A stretch of 64,000 nt of DNA from Paracoccus sp. MBLB3053 (GCF_031822435.1 NZ_JAVQLW010000002.1:186001-250000), one strand, 5' to 3'; shown: positions 17,007 to 27,252, numbered from the stretch's first letter. Notes: generated from the sequence alone by a model not told the origin. A program made the numbers and translations.

Positions 17007-19364
17007 TCAGGTTGACTTGGCGGCGCGGGGCTTGCGAGGTCCAGGTCGCGGGTTGCGTCTGGCTGTCGGCTTGGGCGCTGCCGGCTTGGGTGTTTCCGGA
17101 TCACGGGCTTTTGGCTCGGGCGCCTCGGTCGTGGCGGCGCTGACCTTTGGTTCGGAACCCTTGGCCAGAGGCAACGGGGAATCGCCTACACCGAACAGCT
17201 CGGCCAGATGTCGCAGCCGCACGGCCACCTCTCCATCCGGCTCGAATGCGGCCGACAGGACATTCTTCAGCATCTCGAACCCGGCTCGCCGCTCGGTCTC
17301 GTCTGCCGGCAAGAGCTTGGGCAGGGCGGCCATGGCTGCATCCTCATCGATCAGCAGCATGAAGAACTGCTCGCGCAGCATCTTGCGGAAATATTCGAAC
17401 GAGCGTTTGCTCAGATCAGGGTCCGCCTCGCAGAAGCGGCGCACGGCCTCGAAACTGCGCTCATCGACCCCTCCGCGTGGCGCACCGGCATAGAAGAGCG
17501 AACGCGCGAGGGCCTCGTTCATCCCGCCTCGCCCCATCGCGGCCCGCAACTCGGCGATGCGCAGGCTGACGGCATGGGCATGCATCGGGCTGATCGCGGC
17601 CTTGCGCTTGGGCCGGTCGCTTTGATCCACGCCAAGCGCCGATTGCAGCAGGTCACGGCCATAGAAGCTCAGGAAGGCTTCTTCGGCCCAGCGTTCGCTG
17701 ATCTGGCGCATCGTCTCGAATCCAGCGACGATTTGCTCGGAGACGCGTTCCTGCATCGCGAGGAAGGGGTTCGCTGGCGATACGGGACGGCGTTCGGCGC
17801 GAACATGTTCGGCCGTCGCCCCGATCCAGCCGGCAAGCGCGCTGCCGGGCCCCAGGAATTCATACTGAAGCCGCAGGGGATGCATGCGCTGAAGAACGCT
17901 CGGCAGGCCCGGGGGGATCATCGCGCGGACGACGGGCTGGGCAAATGTGCGGTAAATCGCGAGGTTCATCTCGGACAGGCGCGCAGCCGCGTCGAAGCGG
18001 CGTTCATCTTCGGGATCGTTGCTGCCAATCGCGCGGATATCGTCAAGGGTGCGTTCCTCGCAGCGCATTACCCATTCGCCGGTGACAAGTTCGGGATTGC
18101 GCACCGCTTCGCCCTTGGGCGTCAGCTTGGCCTCGTAGAGTCCGGGCGGCAGCAAGTCGAGCATATCGATGTTCGAGGCAAATTTCTGATGCTCCTTCCG
18201 GGCAACGCCAGCCGAGACGAAAATTCCCAGATGGCCGATGCGTTCATGCACCGTATAGACGATTGTCTGGCCGCAGGCGCGGATATCGTCGACGCTGTCA
18301 TAGAGTTCGAGAATCCAGTCCAGCGCCTGCTGTGGCGGGGTGATGTTGTCGCCCTTGGAGCAGAAGACGACGATCGGCGCGCGGATGTTTCGAAGATCGA
18401 TCGCCTTGCCTTCGTTGGTTCGGATCTCGCCCGCCGCAAGGTGGTTTCCGACGAAAAGCTCATCGACGATGAACTGCATTTCTTCGGCGTTCAGAAGGAC
18501 ATGCCCGCCCCACCATTTCTCGAAGCCCAGATAGCGCTCGGCCTCGCTGTCGATCTTGGACCACAGGTTGTATTGCTTGGTCCAATAGGTGTTGGCCGGG
18601 TTCTGGTTTTCGAAGTTCTGGACCAGCCACGCCCCGTCGAAGACGCCGCCGCCAAGGTCGCCGGTCAGCGCGGTCAGCCAGCTTCCGCCCAGCAAGCCGC
18701 CGGAATAGCGCATCGGGTTCTGTCCCCTTACCCCCGCCCAATAGGATAGCGGTGAGCCGGCAAGGATGATGGGTCCGAAGAGTTCGGGATAAAGCGCCGC
18801 GACCATCGTGACGGACCAGCCCGCCTGGCAATTGCCGATGACGCAGGGTTTGCCCTCGGCCTCGGGGTGGCGGGCAATGACGACACGCAGGAATTCCGCC
18901 TTGGCATGGACGACGTCCTCGATCGTCTGTCCGGGCATCGGTTCGGGCAGGAAGCCGATGAAATAGCAAGGATGCCCGGCCCGCAATGCCACGCCGATCT
19001 CGCTATCGGCCTTGAAGCCACCGATGCCGGGCCCATGACCCGCGCGGGGGTCGATCACGACGAAGGGGCGCTTGCGCGGATCGGGCGCGTTGCCAGGTTC
19101 GGGCAAGATCCGGCCCATCAGGTAATTCACGGGGCGATCGAGCTCTCTCCCGTCGCAGATCAGCTCTGCCTTGTAGTCCAAGACATGCGGCAGCTCTTGC
19201 GCCGCATGTTCGCGATACTGTTCGGCGCGCTGGCGCATCACGTCAAGGTAAAGCACCGAACGCTGCCAGGAATCCAGCAGATAGGCATGCGCGGCAAAGG
19301 GCAGGGCCCATGGTGGTTCGGTGGCCGATGTCGGCTTGCTGGTTGGACGGGGTCGATTCGGCAT
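17007..19364 (-). CDS. DUF3141 alpha/beta-hydrolase (PHA synthase-like)
   Basis: A 785-residue protein of the DUF3141 group, related in fold to class III/PhaC polyhydroxyalkanoate synthases. The N-terminal half has IDPRAGHGPGIGGF and a lipase-box-like GNCQAGW with Cys179 as probable nucleophile, as in PHA synthases. A later VVFCSKGDNITPP supplies the acid and ERIGHLGIF the histidine. A helical middle region follows, then a Pro/Ala/Lys/Arg-rich tail (about 735-785) resembling DNA- or granule-binding tails. Ribosome-binding site TTAAGGAGCG before the ATG at 19364. Whether it polymerises, hydrolyses or binds polyester is unknown. Confidence 0.83.
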   Translation of the reverse strand: MPNRPRPTSKPTSATEPPWALPFAAHAYLLDSWQRSVLYLDVMRQRAEQYREHAAQELPHVLDYKAELICDGRELDRPVNYLMGRILPEPGNAPDPRKRPFVVIDPRAGHGPGIGGFKADSEIGVALRAGHPCYFIGFLPEPMPGQTIEDVVHAKAEFLRVVIARHPEAEGKPCVIGNCQAGWSVTMVAALYPELFGPIILAGSPLSYWAGVRGQNPMRYSGGLLGGSWLTALTGDLGGGVFDGAWLVQNFENQNPANTYWTKQYNLWSKIDSEAERYLGFEKWWGGHVLLNAEEMQFIVDELFVGNHLAAGEIRTNEGKAIDLRNIRAPIVVFCSKGDNITPPQQALDWILELYDSVDDIRACGQTIVYTVHERIGHLGIFVSAGVARKEHQKFASNIDMLDLLPPGLYEAKLTPKGEAVRNPELVTGEWVMRCEERTLDDIRAIGSNDPEDERRFDAAARLSEMNLAIYRTFAQPVVRAMIPPGLPSVLQRMHPLRLQYEFLGPGSALAGWIGATAEHVRAERRPVSPANPFLAMQERVSEQIVAGFETMRQISERWAEEAFLSFYGRDLLQSALGVDQSDRPKRKAAISPMHAHAVSLRIAELRAAMGRGGMNEALARSLFYAGAPRGGVDERSFEAVRRFCEADPDLSKRSFEYFRKMLREQFFMLLIDEDAAMAALPKLLPADETERRAGFEMLKNVLSAAFEPDGEVAVRLRHLAELFGVGDSPLPLAKGSEPKVSAATTEAPEPKARDPETPKPAAPKPTARRNPRPGPRKPRAAKST

Positions 19365-20199
19365 GGCACGCTCCTTAACCGGGTCGGTTCGCGGCCGGAC
19401 GCAACTGGCAGACCGGCGCCGGGTTGACGGGGACGTTGTGGGGCCAGACTAGATCGCGCAGTCCGCATCTATCCAGCCCCGGTACGCAAATTTGGGTGAA
19501 ATGCCTTCACGAAGGCGTGGTTCTGTCGACTATTGCGGCAGGGCGTCCGCGCCTGCATGGCGTGAAGGCCGCAAACCGGTGATCCGGGCGGTTTCGAATT
19601 ATCCCCCGGTGGCGAATCTCGCCGACCCGCACCGCCTGTGCGACCGCGACGGATATCGTTGCCTTATGGACATCCAGCCCGATGAAGATGCCGATCTGCA
19701 TCTCGTCTCTGCCCCATTCCTGAGGCTCGGCACCAGCCATTCTGGTGTAACCCCCGAACGGAGATTGCCGCGGGAGAGGCACCGACCCAGTCGGCTCACT
19801 TCCTGACCATGGGATCTAATCGTTTGCAGCTGCTCATAACTTTCCGATTCTTTCAAATGCCAAGATTGGAGCGCGGCGAGCATGTCCATGCCAAAGCCCG
19901 ACTTCGCGGCGCCGCATAATCGTGCATCTTCAGACTGACCGCTGCTGGATGCTGACCATTTCCCCTGATCGGTCAATCGGTTGCCCAACCTTCTTCGTGA
20001 CGTTTGGAACGCTGGTTCGCGACGCGCGTCTGCCGCAAAAAGATGCTCTGGAGAACGGAACTGAAACGGGATTTCCTCCCTGATTACCTAAACGACGTAA
20101 ATATCTATCGACTCACTCGTTATTTAGGCTACGCTCGCGATCACAGTCCCTCAAATGTCCCGGCTGATCCTATCGCCGGGCGCAGCAAAGGATCGAGAC
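19365..20199. other. Gene-poor gap with an IS110 fragment
   Basis: About 835 bases between divergent genes. Apart from a short IS110 transposase N-terminus (19576-19701) I see no gene. The stretch from about 20060 to 20150 is AT-rich (ATCTATCGACTCACTCG, TTATTTAGG) and probably carries the promoter of the sulfonate operon. No CysB- or Cbl-like site could be assigned. Confidence 0.5.
19576..19701 (-). pseudogene. IS110-family transposase, N-terminal remnant
   Basis: Starting at the ATG at 19701, about 42 codons match the start of IS110-type transposases: an IFIGLDVHKATISVAVAQ stretch (the first catalytic Asp of the DEDD site) followed by GEIRHRGIIRNRPDH. Similarity stops abruptly there although the frame stays open to 19507. 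No terminal repeats or rest of the element were seen, so it is a scrap of an old insertion. Confidence 0.65.
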
Positions 20200-21387
20200 A
20201 TGACCATTTCCGCGCCGGAAAAGATCAAGGTGCTGTGGTTCCTACCGACCCATGGCGACAGCAGATATCTTGGAACGTCAGAAGGCGGGCGGGCAGTGAC
20301 GCTGCCCTATCTTCGCCAGATCGCGCAGGCAACCGAGGCGCTCGGCTATTACGGCGTCCTCTTGCCGACGGGGCGCAGCTGCGACGACAGCTGGGTCGTG
20401 GCGGCGGCCCTGGCCTCGCAAACCGAACGGCTGCGTTTCCTTGTCGCGGTCAGGCCCGGTCTGCAATCGCCTGCATTGGCGGCGCGCATGACGGCGACGC
20501 TGGACCGGATGTCGAACGGAAGGCTGCTGATCAATGTCGTGACCGGAGGCGACCCGGTGGAGAATGCCGGTGACGGCATCCATCTGAGCCATGCCGAGCG
20601 TTACGAGGTGACGCAGCAATTCCTTGATATCTACAAGGCGCTGCTGGACGGGCAGACGGTGAATTACGAAAGCACGCATTTCCGCATCATTGACGGCAAG
20701 CTGCTTTTCGCGCCGCTGCAGCCCGGAGGGCCGCAGCTGTTCTTCGGCGGCTCGTCCGAGGCGGCAAATGCCGTGGCGGCAAAACAGGTCGACAAGTACC
20801 TGACCTGGGGCGAGCCGCCCGAGCAGGTGCGCGCCAAGATCGACACCGTGCGCCGTCTGGCCGCGGCAGAGGGACGCGAGGTCAGCTTTGGAATTCGCCT
20901 GCATGTCATCGTGCGCGAAACCCAGTCCGAAGCCTGGGAGGCAGCCGAGCAACTGATCAGCAAGCTGGACGATGCGACCATTGCCAAGGCGCAAGAAACG
21001 TTGGCAAGAATGGATTCGGTCGGCCAGCGGCGCATGGCCGAATTGCATGGGGGCCGCCGCGACAGGCTCGAGATCAGCCCGAACCTTTGGGCGGGTGTGG
21101 GCCTGGTGCGGGGCGGCGCGGGCACGGCACTGGTGGGTGACGCCGAAACGGTTGCCGAGCGGATCGACGAATACCGCCGCATCGGCATCGACAGCTTCAT
21201 CCTGTCGGGCTATCCGCATCTCGAAGAGGCCTACAGCTTTGGCGAACGCGTCCTGCCCCTGCTGCCGCTGGACCATCCGCTGCCCCTGACTGGGCTTTCG
21301 GCCAATATGGGGCCTTTTGGCGAGACGGTCGGCAATGATTTCCGCCCTGTCACGCCGCCTCGCCCCCAGCTTGTGACCGGGGGTTGA
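20200..21387 (+). CDS. ssuD: FMNH2-dependent alkanesulfonate monooxygenase
   Basis: Bacterial-luciferase-fold monooxygenase, 395 residues, releasing sulfite from alkanesulfonates using reduced flavin and oxygen. Family segments include [55 protein letters not shown] and a C-terminal [13 protein letters not shown]. The ATG at 20200 has an AAAGGATC ribosome-binding site; a start at 20155 would add 15 unlikely residues. First gene of the operon; ssuE downstream supplies the reduced flavin. Confidence 0.94.
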   Translation: MTISAPEKIKVLWFLPTHGDSRYLGTSEGGRAVTLPYLRQIAQATEALGYYGVLLPTGRSCDDSWVVAAALASQTERLRFLVAVRPGLQSPALAARMTATLDRMSNGRLLINVVTGGDPVENAGDGIHLSHAERYEVTQQFLDIYKALLDGQTVNYESTHFRIIDGKLLFAPLQPGGPQLFFGGSSEAANAVAAKQVDKYLTWGEPPEQVRAKIDTVRRLAAAEGREVSFGIRLHVIVRETQSEAWEAAEQLISKLDDATIAKAQETLARMDSVGQRRMAELHGGRRDRLEISPNLWAGVGLVRGGAGTALVGDAETVAERIDEYRRIGIDSFILSGYPHLEEAYSFGERVLPLLPLDHPLPLTGLSANMGPFGETVGNDFRPVTPPRPQLVTGG

Positions 21388-21390
21388 GCC

Positions 21391-22854
21391 ATGAGCCTCA
21401 ATTATCCCTTTCGCCTGAGAGTGGTGATCATCGGGGGCGGATTCTCGGGCGCGACGCTGGCCTGGCAACTGGCTGAAGAGCAGGTGCCGGTCCGGATCTC
21501 GGTGGTCGAGCCGCGCCCCGAATTGGGGCGGGGGCTTGCCTATTCCTCCGGCGAACCCTGTCATAGGATCAACGTCCCGGCCCATCGCATGACGATGCAG
21601 CCCGAACGGCCCGAGGATTTCATGCACTGGCTGGTCCGGGGCAGGGCCTCGGGCCGGCTGGAAACTGACCCCGAAGAGATCACATTGCAGGGCGAGCATT
21701 TTCCCCGTCGCGAGATTTTCGGGCGCTATGTCGCCGAGCGCCTGGCCCCGCATCTGCAAAGCGGCCGCATCCGCCATCACCGCGCGCGCGTCGCCGACCT
21801 GGCCAAGGCGATCGACGGGTCCTTCGAACTGATGCTTTCGGATGACAGTCGCATCCGCGGCGATATCCTGGTGCTGGCGACGGGCCACCCGCCCACGGCC
21901 CTGCCGCGTCCGCTTGCCGAATTGCGCGACCGCCCGCAACTGATAGGCGAGGCCGATGACCCGGCCCGGATTGCGAGCCTTGGCAAGGATGCGCGCGTTC
22001 TCATCTTGGGTGCCGGGCTGGGGTCTGCAGATGTCGTGGCGCGGCTTGACCGGCAGGGACATGAAGGCCCGATCACCTGCCTGTCGCGCCACGGCCTGCG
22101 CTCGCGCGGTCATGTACCGGCCGGCGGGGAGTCGCGGGCGGACTTCACCGATCCACCCATCCGGCGCGCTTCGAAGTTGCTGCGTCGGGTCCGCGACGCA
22201 GTGGTGGATGACGAGGCGCAAGGCCAGGATTGGCACGCGACCTTCCATCGCCTGCGCGCCCAGGGTGCCCAGATCTGGGCCGGGCTCGACCAATGCAACC
22301 GTGCGCGCCTGCTGCGTCACCTGCGCACGCTTTGGGACGTGCATCGCTACCGGCTGGCGCCACAGGTCGAAGCGGTGCTGGAACGGCGGATTGTCGAAGG
22401 CAAGCTCAGCTATGTCGCGGGGCGCCTTGTAGAGGTCGAAGGGCAGGGCGCAACGGTCCGGGTCAGCTGGCGACCGCGCGGCGGAAACGCCGCAGAACAG
22501 GCCGATTTCGATGCGGTGATCAACACGACCGGCCCGGCTCAGGGCCGAACTATCGAAAGCAATCCCGCGCTCTGGGCGCTGGCCCGGCTGGGGCTGATTG
22601 CGCCCGATCCGTTGGGGCTTGGGCTGGCGACCTCGCAGACCTGTCAGGCGGTCGATGCGGCCGGCATGGCCAATCCCCGGATCCTGATCGCCGGCCCGCT
22701 GGCCCGCGGCCATCTGGGCGAACTGGTCGGCGCGCCCGAATGCGCGGCACAAGTCGGCGCCATCGCGCGCGAGATTGCCCGGCAGGCCCTGCTTGTCCCG
22801 ATCCTTCGCCCCGTCATCGTCTCAACTGGCGGTGCGACCGCCAATCCCACCTGA
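21391..22854 (+). CDS. FAD/NAD(P)-binding oxidoreductase in the ssu operon
   Basis: A 487-residue flavoprotein with an N-terminal VVIIGGGFSGATLA dinucleotide-binding motif, a second Rossmann motif near ARVLILGAGLGSADV, and INTTGPAQG near the C-terminus. It resembles the FAD-NAD(P)-binding family (PF13454-like), sometimes linked to hydroxylases or lycopene-cyclase-like proteins. It starts three bases after ssuD and is followed by ssuE, so it is co-transcribed. A dedicated role in sulfonate or taurine metabolism, or in flavin chemistry, is suggested only by context. Confidence 0.8.
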   Translation: MSLNYPFRLRVVIIGGGFSGATLAWQLAEEQVPVRISVVEPRPELGRGLAYSSGEPCHRINVPAHRMTMQPERPEDFMHWLVRGRASGRLETDPEEITLQGEHFPRREIFGRYVAERLAPHLQSGRIRHHRARVADLAKAIDGSFELMLSDDSRIRGDILVLATGHPPTALPRPLAELRDRPQLIGEADDPARIASLGKDARVLILGAGLGSADVVARLDRQGHEGPITCLSRHGLRSRGHVPAGGESRADFTDPPIRRASKLLRRVRDAVVDDEAQGQDWHATFHRLRAQGAQIWAGLDQCNRARLLRHLRTLWDVHRYRLAPQVEAVLERRIVEGKLSYVAGRLVEVEGQGATVRVSWRPRGGNAAEQADFDAVINTTGPAQGRTIESNPALWALARLGLIAPDPLGLGLATSQTCQAVDAAGMANPRILIAGPLARGHLGELVGAPECAAQVGAIAREIARQALLVPILRPVIVSTGGATANPT

Positions 22855-22878
22855 CACCATAACCGCAGGAGATCGCAG

Positions 22879-23460
22879 ATGACGATCAAGACCATCACCG
22901 GTTTTGCCGGCAGCCTTTCCATGCCCTCACGCAGCCGCGCCCTTGTCCAGACCGCAGTCGATCTTGCCGCCGCGCGCTTCGGCGCCCTGGGTCATGTCTT
23001 TGACCTATCCGAGATTGGGCCCTCGCTGGGGACGGCCCGGCATCTGGCGGATCTCGAACCCGAGGCGCTGGAACTGGTCGGCTCTCTCATCCATTCAGAC
23101 GCGCTGGTGATCGCGACGCCTGTTCACAAAGGCAGCTATTCCGGGCTTTTCAAGCATGTCTTCGACCTGCTCGATCCGGGCATGCTGGCGGGCAAGCCTG
23201 TCCTGCTGGCGGCCTCGGGTGGGGGTGAACGCCATGCCCTTGTCATCGAACACCATCTGCGCCCGCTGATGGGATTTTTCGAGGCCCAGACCCTGCCGAC
23301 CGGTGTCTATGTGTCCGATCGCGACTTCATCGGCGGCAAGCTGGTGGACGAGGCCGCACGGTTGCGCCTTGGCCGCGCCGTCGGCCAATTCGCCCCCTTC
23401 CTTTCCCATCCGTCCGGCTCGACCGAGGCGCAGGCCGCCCCATTCGTCAACGCCCGCTGA
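22879..23460 (+). CDS. ssuE: NAD(P)H-dependent FMN reductase
   Basis: Flavodoxin-fold reductase of 193 residues that supplies FMNH2 to SsuD. The phosphate-binding loop GSLSMPSRSRAL is at the N-terminus and the family motif TPVHKGSYSGLFKHVFDLL is central, followed by LLAASGGGERHAL. Ribosome-binding site GCAGGAGATC precedes the ATG at 22879. Length and context match MsuE/SsuE. Confidence 0.92.
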   Translation: MTIKTITGFAGSLSMPSRSRALVQTAVDLAAARFGALGHVFDLSEIGPSLGTARHLADLEPEALELVGSLIHSDALVIATPVHKGSYSGLFKHVFDLLDPGMLAGKPVLLAASGGGERHALVIEHHLRPLMGFFEAQTLPTGVYVSDRDFIGGKLVDEAARLRLGRAVGQFAPFLSHPSGSTEAQAAPFVNAR

Positions 23461-23474
23461 AAAGGAGCATTGCC

Positions 23475-24452
23475 ATGACCATCAACCTGACCCGCCGCGC
23501 CACATTCGGCCTTGGCCTCGGATCAGCCCTTGCCTCACTCGCCGCGCCCGGGTTGCTGCGCGCGGCTCCGGCGCGTGAATTGCGGGTCGGCTGGCAGAAG
23601 GGCGGCCTGCTGGGACTCGTGAAGGGTTCTCGCGCCTTCGATCGAGTACTTGCAGATCAGGGGATCAAGGTCAGTTGGGCCGAATTCACCTCGGGGCCGC
23701 CGCTGCTTGAGGCGCTGTCTGCCGACGCGCTCGATTTCGGCTATACGGGGAACGTGCCGCCGATCTTTGCCCATGCGGCGCGGGGCAATCTGGTATTCGT
23801 GGGGGCCGGGCAGGGATCTCGCGAAGGGCATGCGATCCTTGTTCCTGAAAGTTCGCCCATCGGCTCGATCGCCGATCTGAAAGGGCAGAAGATCGCCTTC
23901 AAGCGGGGCAGTTCGGCCCATTACGCGACGATCAAGCTGCTGGCCACGGCCGGGCTGACGCTTGACGATATCACGGCGCAGGACCTGTCTCCCCCCGATG
24001 CGATCGCGGCCTTTGACGCCGGGGCGATCGGCGCCTGGGCGATTTGGGACCCCTATTTCGCGATGGCGCAGGATCGCCCGAACACCCGCGTCCTTGCCAC
24101 GACCGAGATCGTCGAGCCGGACTACAATTTCTATTCGGCCAATCGCGATTTCGCGAAGGCGAACCCGGCGCTGATCCGAGGGCTGATAGAGACCATTCAG
24201 GCCGTCGGCCGGCAAGGCCAGGCCGATCTGGAGGTCACGATCAAGACCTTCGCGCAGGAAACCGGGCTGAGTGAGGGGGTGATGCGTCGCGCACTGACCC
24301 GCAAGGGTGCGGATCTGGGGCTGCAGGGATTCATCGAGCCAAGGCATGTCGCCTATGAACAGGGCATCGCGGACGAATTTTTCAGGCTCGGGATCATTCC
24401 TCGTCAGCTCGATATCGCCTCGGTGGTCTGGACCCCTCAAACGGCAAGCTGA
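23475..24452 (+). CDS. ssuA: Aliphatic sulfonate ABC transporter, substrate-binding protein
   Basis: Periplasmic binding protein of 325 residues (SsuA/NitT-TauA group). The N-terminus, LTRRATFGLGLGS, is a twin-arginine signal, suggesting Tat export. The mature part has RVGWQKGG, the TSGPPLLEAL and GYTGNVPPIFA ligand-loop segments, KRGSSAHYATIK, and AIWDPYFA. Ribosome-binding site AAAGGAGC before the ATG. It delivers alkanesulfonates to the SsuBC importer encoded next. Confidence 0.93.
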   Translation: MTINLTRRATFGLGLGSALASLAAPGLLRAAPARELRVGWQKGGLLGLVKGSRAFDRVLADQGIKVSWAEFTSGPPLLEALSADALDFGYTGNVPPIFAHAARGNLVFVGAGQGSREGHAILVPESSPIGSIADLKGQKIAFKRGSSAHYATIKLLATAGLTLDDITAQDLSPPDAIAAFDAGAIGAWAIWDPYFAMAQDRPNTRVLATTEIVEPDYNFYSANRDFAKANPALIRGLIETIQAVGRQGQADLEVTIKTFAQETGLSEGVMRRALTRKGADLGLQGFIEPRHVAYEQGIADEFFRLGIIPRQLDIASVVWTPQTAS

Positions 24453-24463
24453 AGGAGGATGCC

Positions 24464-25288
24464 ATGAACCTGACCCAACCCCTTGCCGCGGCCAGCGACC
24501 CCGCCCCCGGCTGGCGACCTTGCTGGCCCGCGCGCGCCACACTGCTGCCTTATGCCGTGCCTGCGGCAATCATGATCCTGTGGGAAATCGCCGGGGCAGC
24601 CGGGCTGATCGCGGAAACACTCATGCCGCGCCCTTCGGTCATCCTGGCGACGGCCCTGCGAATGACGCTTTCGGGAGAGCTTCCGGCCCATCTCGGCATC
24701 TCGGCCCTGCGCGCGCTAGCGGGGCTTGCGGTCGGGGGCGGCATAGGCTTCGCCCTTGGCATCGCAAACGGCGTCTCGCGTCTTTCCGAGACGCTGACGG
24801 ATGCCACGCTGCAGATGGTGCGCAATATCCCGCATCTGGCGCTGATCCCGCTGGTGATCCTGTGGTTCGGGATCGGCGAAGGGGCCAAGCTGTTCCTTGT
24901 CGCGCTTGGGGTGTTCTTCCCGATCTACCTCAACACGCTGCACGGCATCCGCAACATCGACCCACAGCTTATCGAGATGGGGCGGGCCTATGGGATGAGC
25001 AGGCGCGAGATGTTTCGCCGGATCGTTCTGCCCGGCGCACTTCCCTCGATCTTCACGGGCCTGCGCTACGGGCTTGGCATCATGTGGCTCACGCTGATCG
25101 TGGCGGAAACGCTTTCGGCCTCGTCAGGCCTTGGCTACATGGCGATGAAGGCGCGCGAGTTCATGGTTCTCGACGTCATCGTGCTGTCCATCCTGCTTTA
25201 TGCGGCATTCGGCAAGATCGCCGATGGCCTGACCCGCGCGCTGGAACGCCGCGCCCTGAAATGGAACCCAGCCTATGCCAAGCCCTGA
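24464..25288 (+). CDS. ssuC: Aliphatic sulfonate ABC transporter permease
   Basis: Inner-membrane permease of 274 residues with six predicted helices and the ATPase-docking EAA-type loop near EMGRAYGMSRREMFRRIVLPGALPS. Ribosome-binding site GAAGGAGG precedes the ATG at 24464, twelve bases after ssuA. Its 3' end overlaps the ssuB start by 14 bases, indicating coupled translation. Confidence 0.93.
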   Translation: MNLTQPLAAASDPAPGWRPCWPARATLLPYAVPAAIMILWEIAGAAGLIAETLMPRPSVILATALRMTLSGELPAHLGISALRALAGLAVGGGIGFALGIANGVSRLSETLTDATLQMVRNIPHLALIPLVILWFGIGEGAKLFLVALGVFFPIYLNTLHGIRNIDPQLIEMGRAYGMSRREMFRRIVLPGALPSIFTGLRYGLGIMWLTLIVAETLSASSGLGYMAMKAREFMVLDVIVLSILLYAAFGKIADGLTRALERRALKWNPAYAKP

Positions 25289-26099
25289 TCTCTTGCCCCG
25301 TGATATCGCACCACCGCCGCAGCCTCGCGGCAAGTCCGCCGCAACGGTTGCCATCCGGAATGTTTCGCGGGTCTTTGACGGCCACCGGGTGCTGTCGAAC
25401 CTGGACCTGGATGTCCGACCGGGCGAATTTCTCTCGATCGTCGGGAAAAGCGGCTGCGGCAAGTCCACACTTCTGCGGCTGGTTGCCGGGCTCGACCGAC
25501 CGGATGCAGGGACGGTCAGCATCGACGGCCAGCCTGCGCATCGTTCATCGGACCGGCTGCGGATCATGTTCCAGGAACCCCGACTGCTGCCCTGGGCCAG
25601 CATCGCCGAGAATGTCGCGGTCGGGCTGCGGCAGGGCGCGGATCCGGGCACGCTGGCCGGGGCTCTGACCGGGGCGCTGGCCTCGGTTCAGCTTTCGGAC
25701 AAGGCGGGCATGTGGCCGGCGGCGCTTTCGGGCGGACAGCGCCAACGCGTGGCGCTCGCACGCGCATTGATCAGCCGCCCCGGGCTTCTGGTGCTTGACG
25801 AACCTTTGGGGGCTCTTGACGCCTTGACGCGGCTGACGATGCAGAACCTCATCCGCGAGATACATGCACAGGCGGGCTTCACCGCGATCCTCGTGACGCA
25901 TGACGTGGCCGAGGCGGTGGCGCTGTCCGATCGGGTGATCGTTCTCGGGCAGGGGGGCATCCAGCACCGCGTCGCCATTCCGCGCGACGACCGGATGTTG
26001 CGCGGCAGCGTTGAGCTGGCCCCGATCGAGGAAGAGATCCTTGACGCCATCTTCCAGTCGCGCGCCCCTCGCGCTGGATCTCGCGCGCCGAGCCCGTAA
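25275..26099 (+). CDS. ssuB: Aliphatic sulfonate ABC transporter ATPase
   Basis: ATPase of 274 residues energising sulfonate uptake. Walker [10 protein letters not shown], signature [14 protein letters not shown], Walker [13 protein letters not shown], and H-loop VTHDVAEAV are all intact. The N-terminal 30 residues are a proline-rich extension before the ABC domain. It overlaps ssuC and is followed after 34 bases by a FAD oxidase gene that is probably in the same transcript. Confidence 0.94.
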   Translation: MPSPDLLPRDIAPPPQPRGKSAATVAIRNVSRVFDGHRVLSNLDLDVRPGEFLSIVGKSGCGKSTLLRLVAGLDRPDAGTVSIDGQPAHRSSDRLRIMFQEPRLLPWASIAENVAVGLRQGADPGTLAGALTGALASVQLSDKAGMWPAALSGGQRQRVALARALISRPGLLVLDEPLGALDALTRLTMQNLIREIHAQAGFTAILVTHDVAEAVALSDRVIVLGQGGIQHRVAIPRDDRMLRGSVELAPIEEEILDAIFQSRAPRAGSRAPSP

Positions 26100-26133
26100 G
26101 CTTGCGGGCGGGACAGCATCTTGGGGGGACGTG

Positions 26134-27249
26134 ATGGAAGATGTCGATTGCGTGGTGATCGGGGCTGGCGTGGTGGGGCTGGCCGCCGCGCGCGCGCTGG
26201 CCCTTTCCGGCCGCGAGGTGCTGGTGCTTGAGGCCACCGAGGCGATCGGTACCGGCACCTCCTCGCGCAACAGCGAAGTGATCCATGCAGGCATCTACTA
26301 TCCACCCGAGAGCCTGATGGCGCGGGCCTGCGTCGAGGGGCGGCGCATGCTTTACGACTATTGCGCCGACCATCAGGTCGAAACGCGGCGCTGCGGCAAG
26401 ATCATCGTTGCCACCGACGCGGCCGAGGCCAACCGCCTGGATGCGATCCGCGCCCGCGCCGAGGCGAATGGCGTCGAGAATATTCGCGCTCTGGGGCCGG
26501 GCGACCTGCGGGAAATGGAGCCCGCACTTGATTGCGTAGCGGGGCTTCTTTCGCCGGAGACGGGAATTGTCGACAGCCACGGGCTCATGCTGGCGCTGCG
26601 GGGCGATGCCGAGACACATGGTGCGGACATCGCCTTTCATAGCCCGGCCCTGTCGGGGCGAGCGACCGATGCCGGGATCGAGCTTGACGTGGGGGGCTCC
26701 GAGCCGATCGCCCTGCGGGCGCGATCCGTCGTCAATGCGGCGGGGCTTTCCGCGCCGGATCTGGCGGGCCGAGTAGCGGGGCTCGATCCCGCCCATGTGC
26801 CACGGGCCTATTTCGCAAAGGGGCATTACTTCCTGCTTCGGGGCAAAGCGCCATTCTTCCGGCTGATCTATCCGGTCCCGGTTCCCGGCGGGCTTGGCGT
26901 GCACCTGACGCTTGATCTGGGTGGTCAAGCCAAGTTCGGTCCCGACGTGAGCTGGATCGAGAAACCGGATTACGGTTTCGAGCCGGCACGGGCCGAAAGC
27001 TTCTACCATGCGATCCGCCGCTATTGGCCGGATCTGGAAGACGGAGCGCTGATGCCGGGCTATACCGGCATCCGCCCCAAGATTGTCCCGCAGGGCGCGG
27101 CGGCACAGGATTTTGTCGTCCAGGGGCCCGAGGCGCATGGCATCCCCGGGCTCGTCAATCTTTTCGGGATCGAAAGTCCGGGGCTGACGGCCTCGCTTTA
27201 TTTGGGACGGCTCGTCGCTGAAAGGCTCGGGTCGAAAGCAAAGGGGTAA
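26134..27249 (+). CDS. FAD-dependent oxidoreductase, L-2-hydroxyglutarate oxidase-like
   Basis: DAO-family flavoenzyme of 371 residues. The N-terminus has the FAD-binding [17 protein letters not shown] motif, then [15 protein letters not shown], characteristic of L-2-hydroxyglutarate oxidase/dehydrogenase (LhgO) relatives, with [16 protein letters not shown] and [14 protein letters not shown] near the C-terminus. The start at 26134 follows a GGGGGG-type ribosome-binding site; an upstream start inside ssuB is unlikely. Its place at the end of the ssu operon suggests oxidation of a 2-hydroxyacid left after desulfonation, which is speculative. Confidence 0.83.
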   Translation: MEDVDCVVIGAGVVGLAAARALALSGREVLVLEATEAIGTGTSSRNSEVIHAGIYYPPESLMARACVEGRRMLYDYCADHQVETRRCGKIIVATDAAEANRLDAIRARAEANGVENIRALGPGDLREMEPALDCVAGLLSPETGIVDSHGLMLALRGDAETHGADIAFHSPALSGRATDAGIELDVGGSEPIALRARSVVNAAGLSAPDLAGRVAGLDPAHVPRAYFAKGHYFLLRGKAPFFRLIYPVPVPGGLGVHLTLDLGGQAKFGPDVSWIEKPDYGFEPARAESFYHAIRRYWPDLEDGALMPGYTGIRPKIVPQGAAAQDFVVQGPEAHGIPGLVNLFGIESPGLTASLYLGRLVAERLGSKAKG

Positions 27250-27252
27250 TCC

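Noticed and set aside
17208..18749. 513-codon plus-strand frame inside the DUF3141 gene
   Set aside because: Opposite-strand shadow; the minus-strand protein carries the conserved GNCQAG box and matches its family.
20278..22752. 824-codon open frame on the minus strand across ssuD and the FAD protein
   Set aside because: It mirrors two well-supported plus-strand genes, lacks any family motif and has the Arg/Gln/His-rich composition of an antisense frame in GC-rich DNA.
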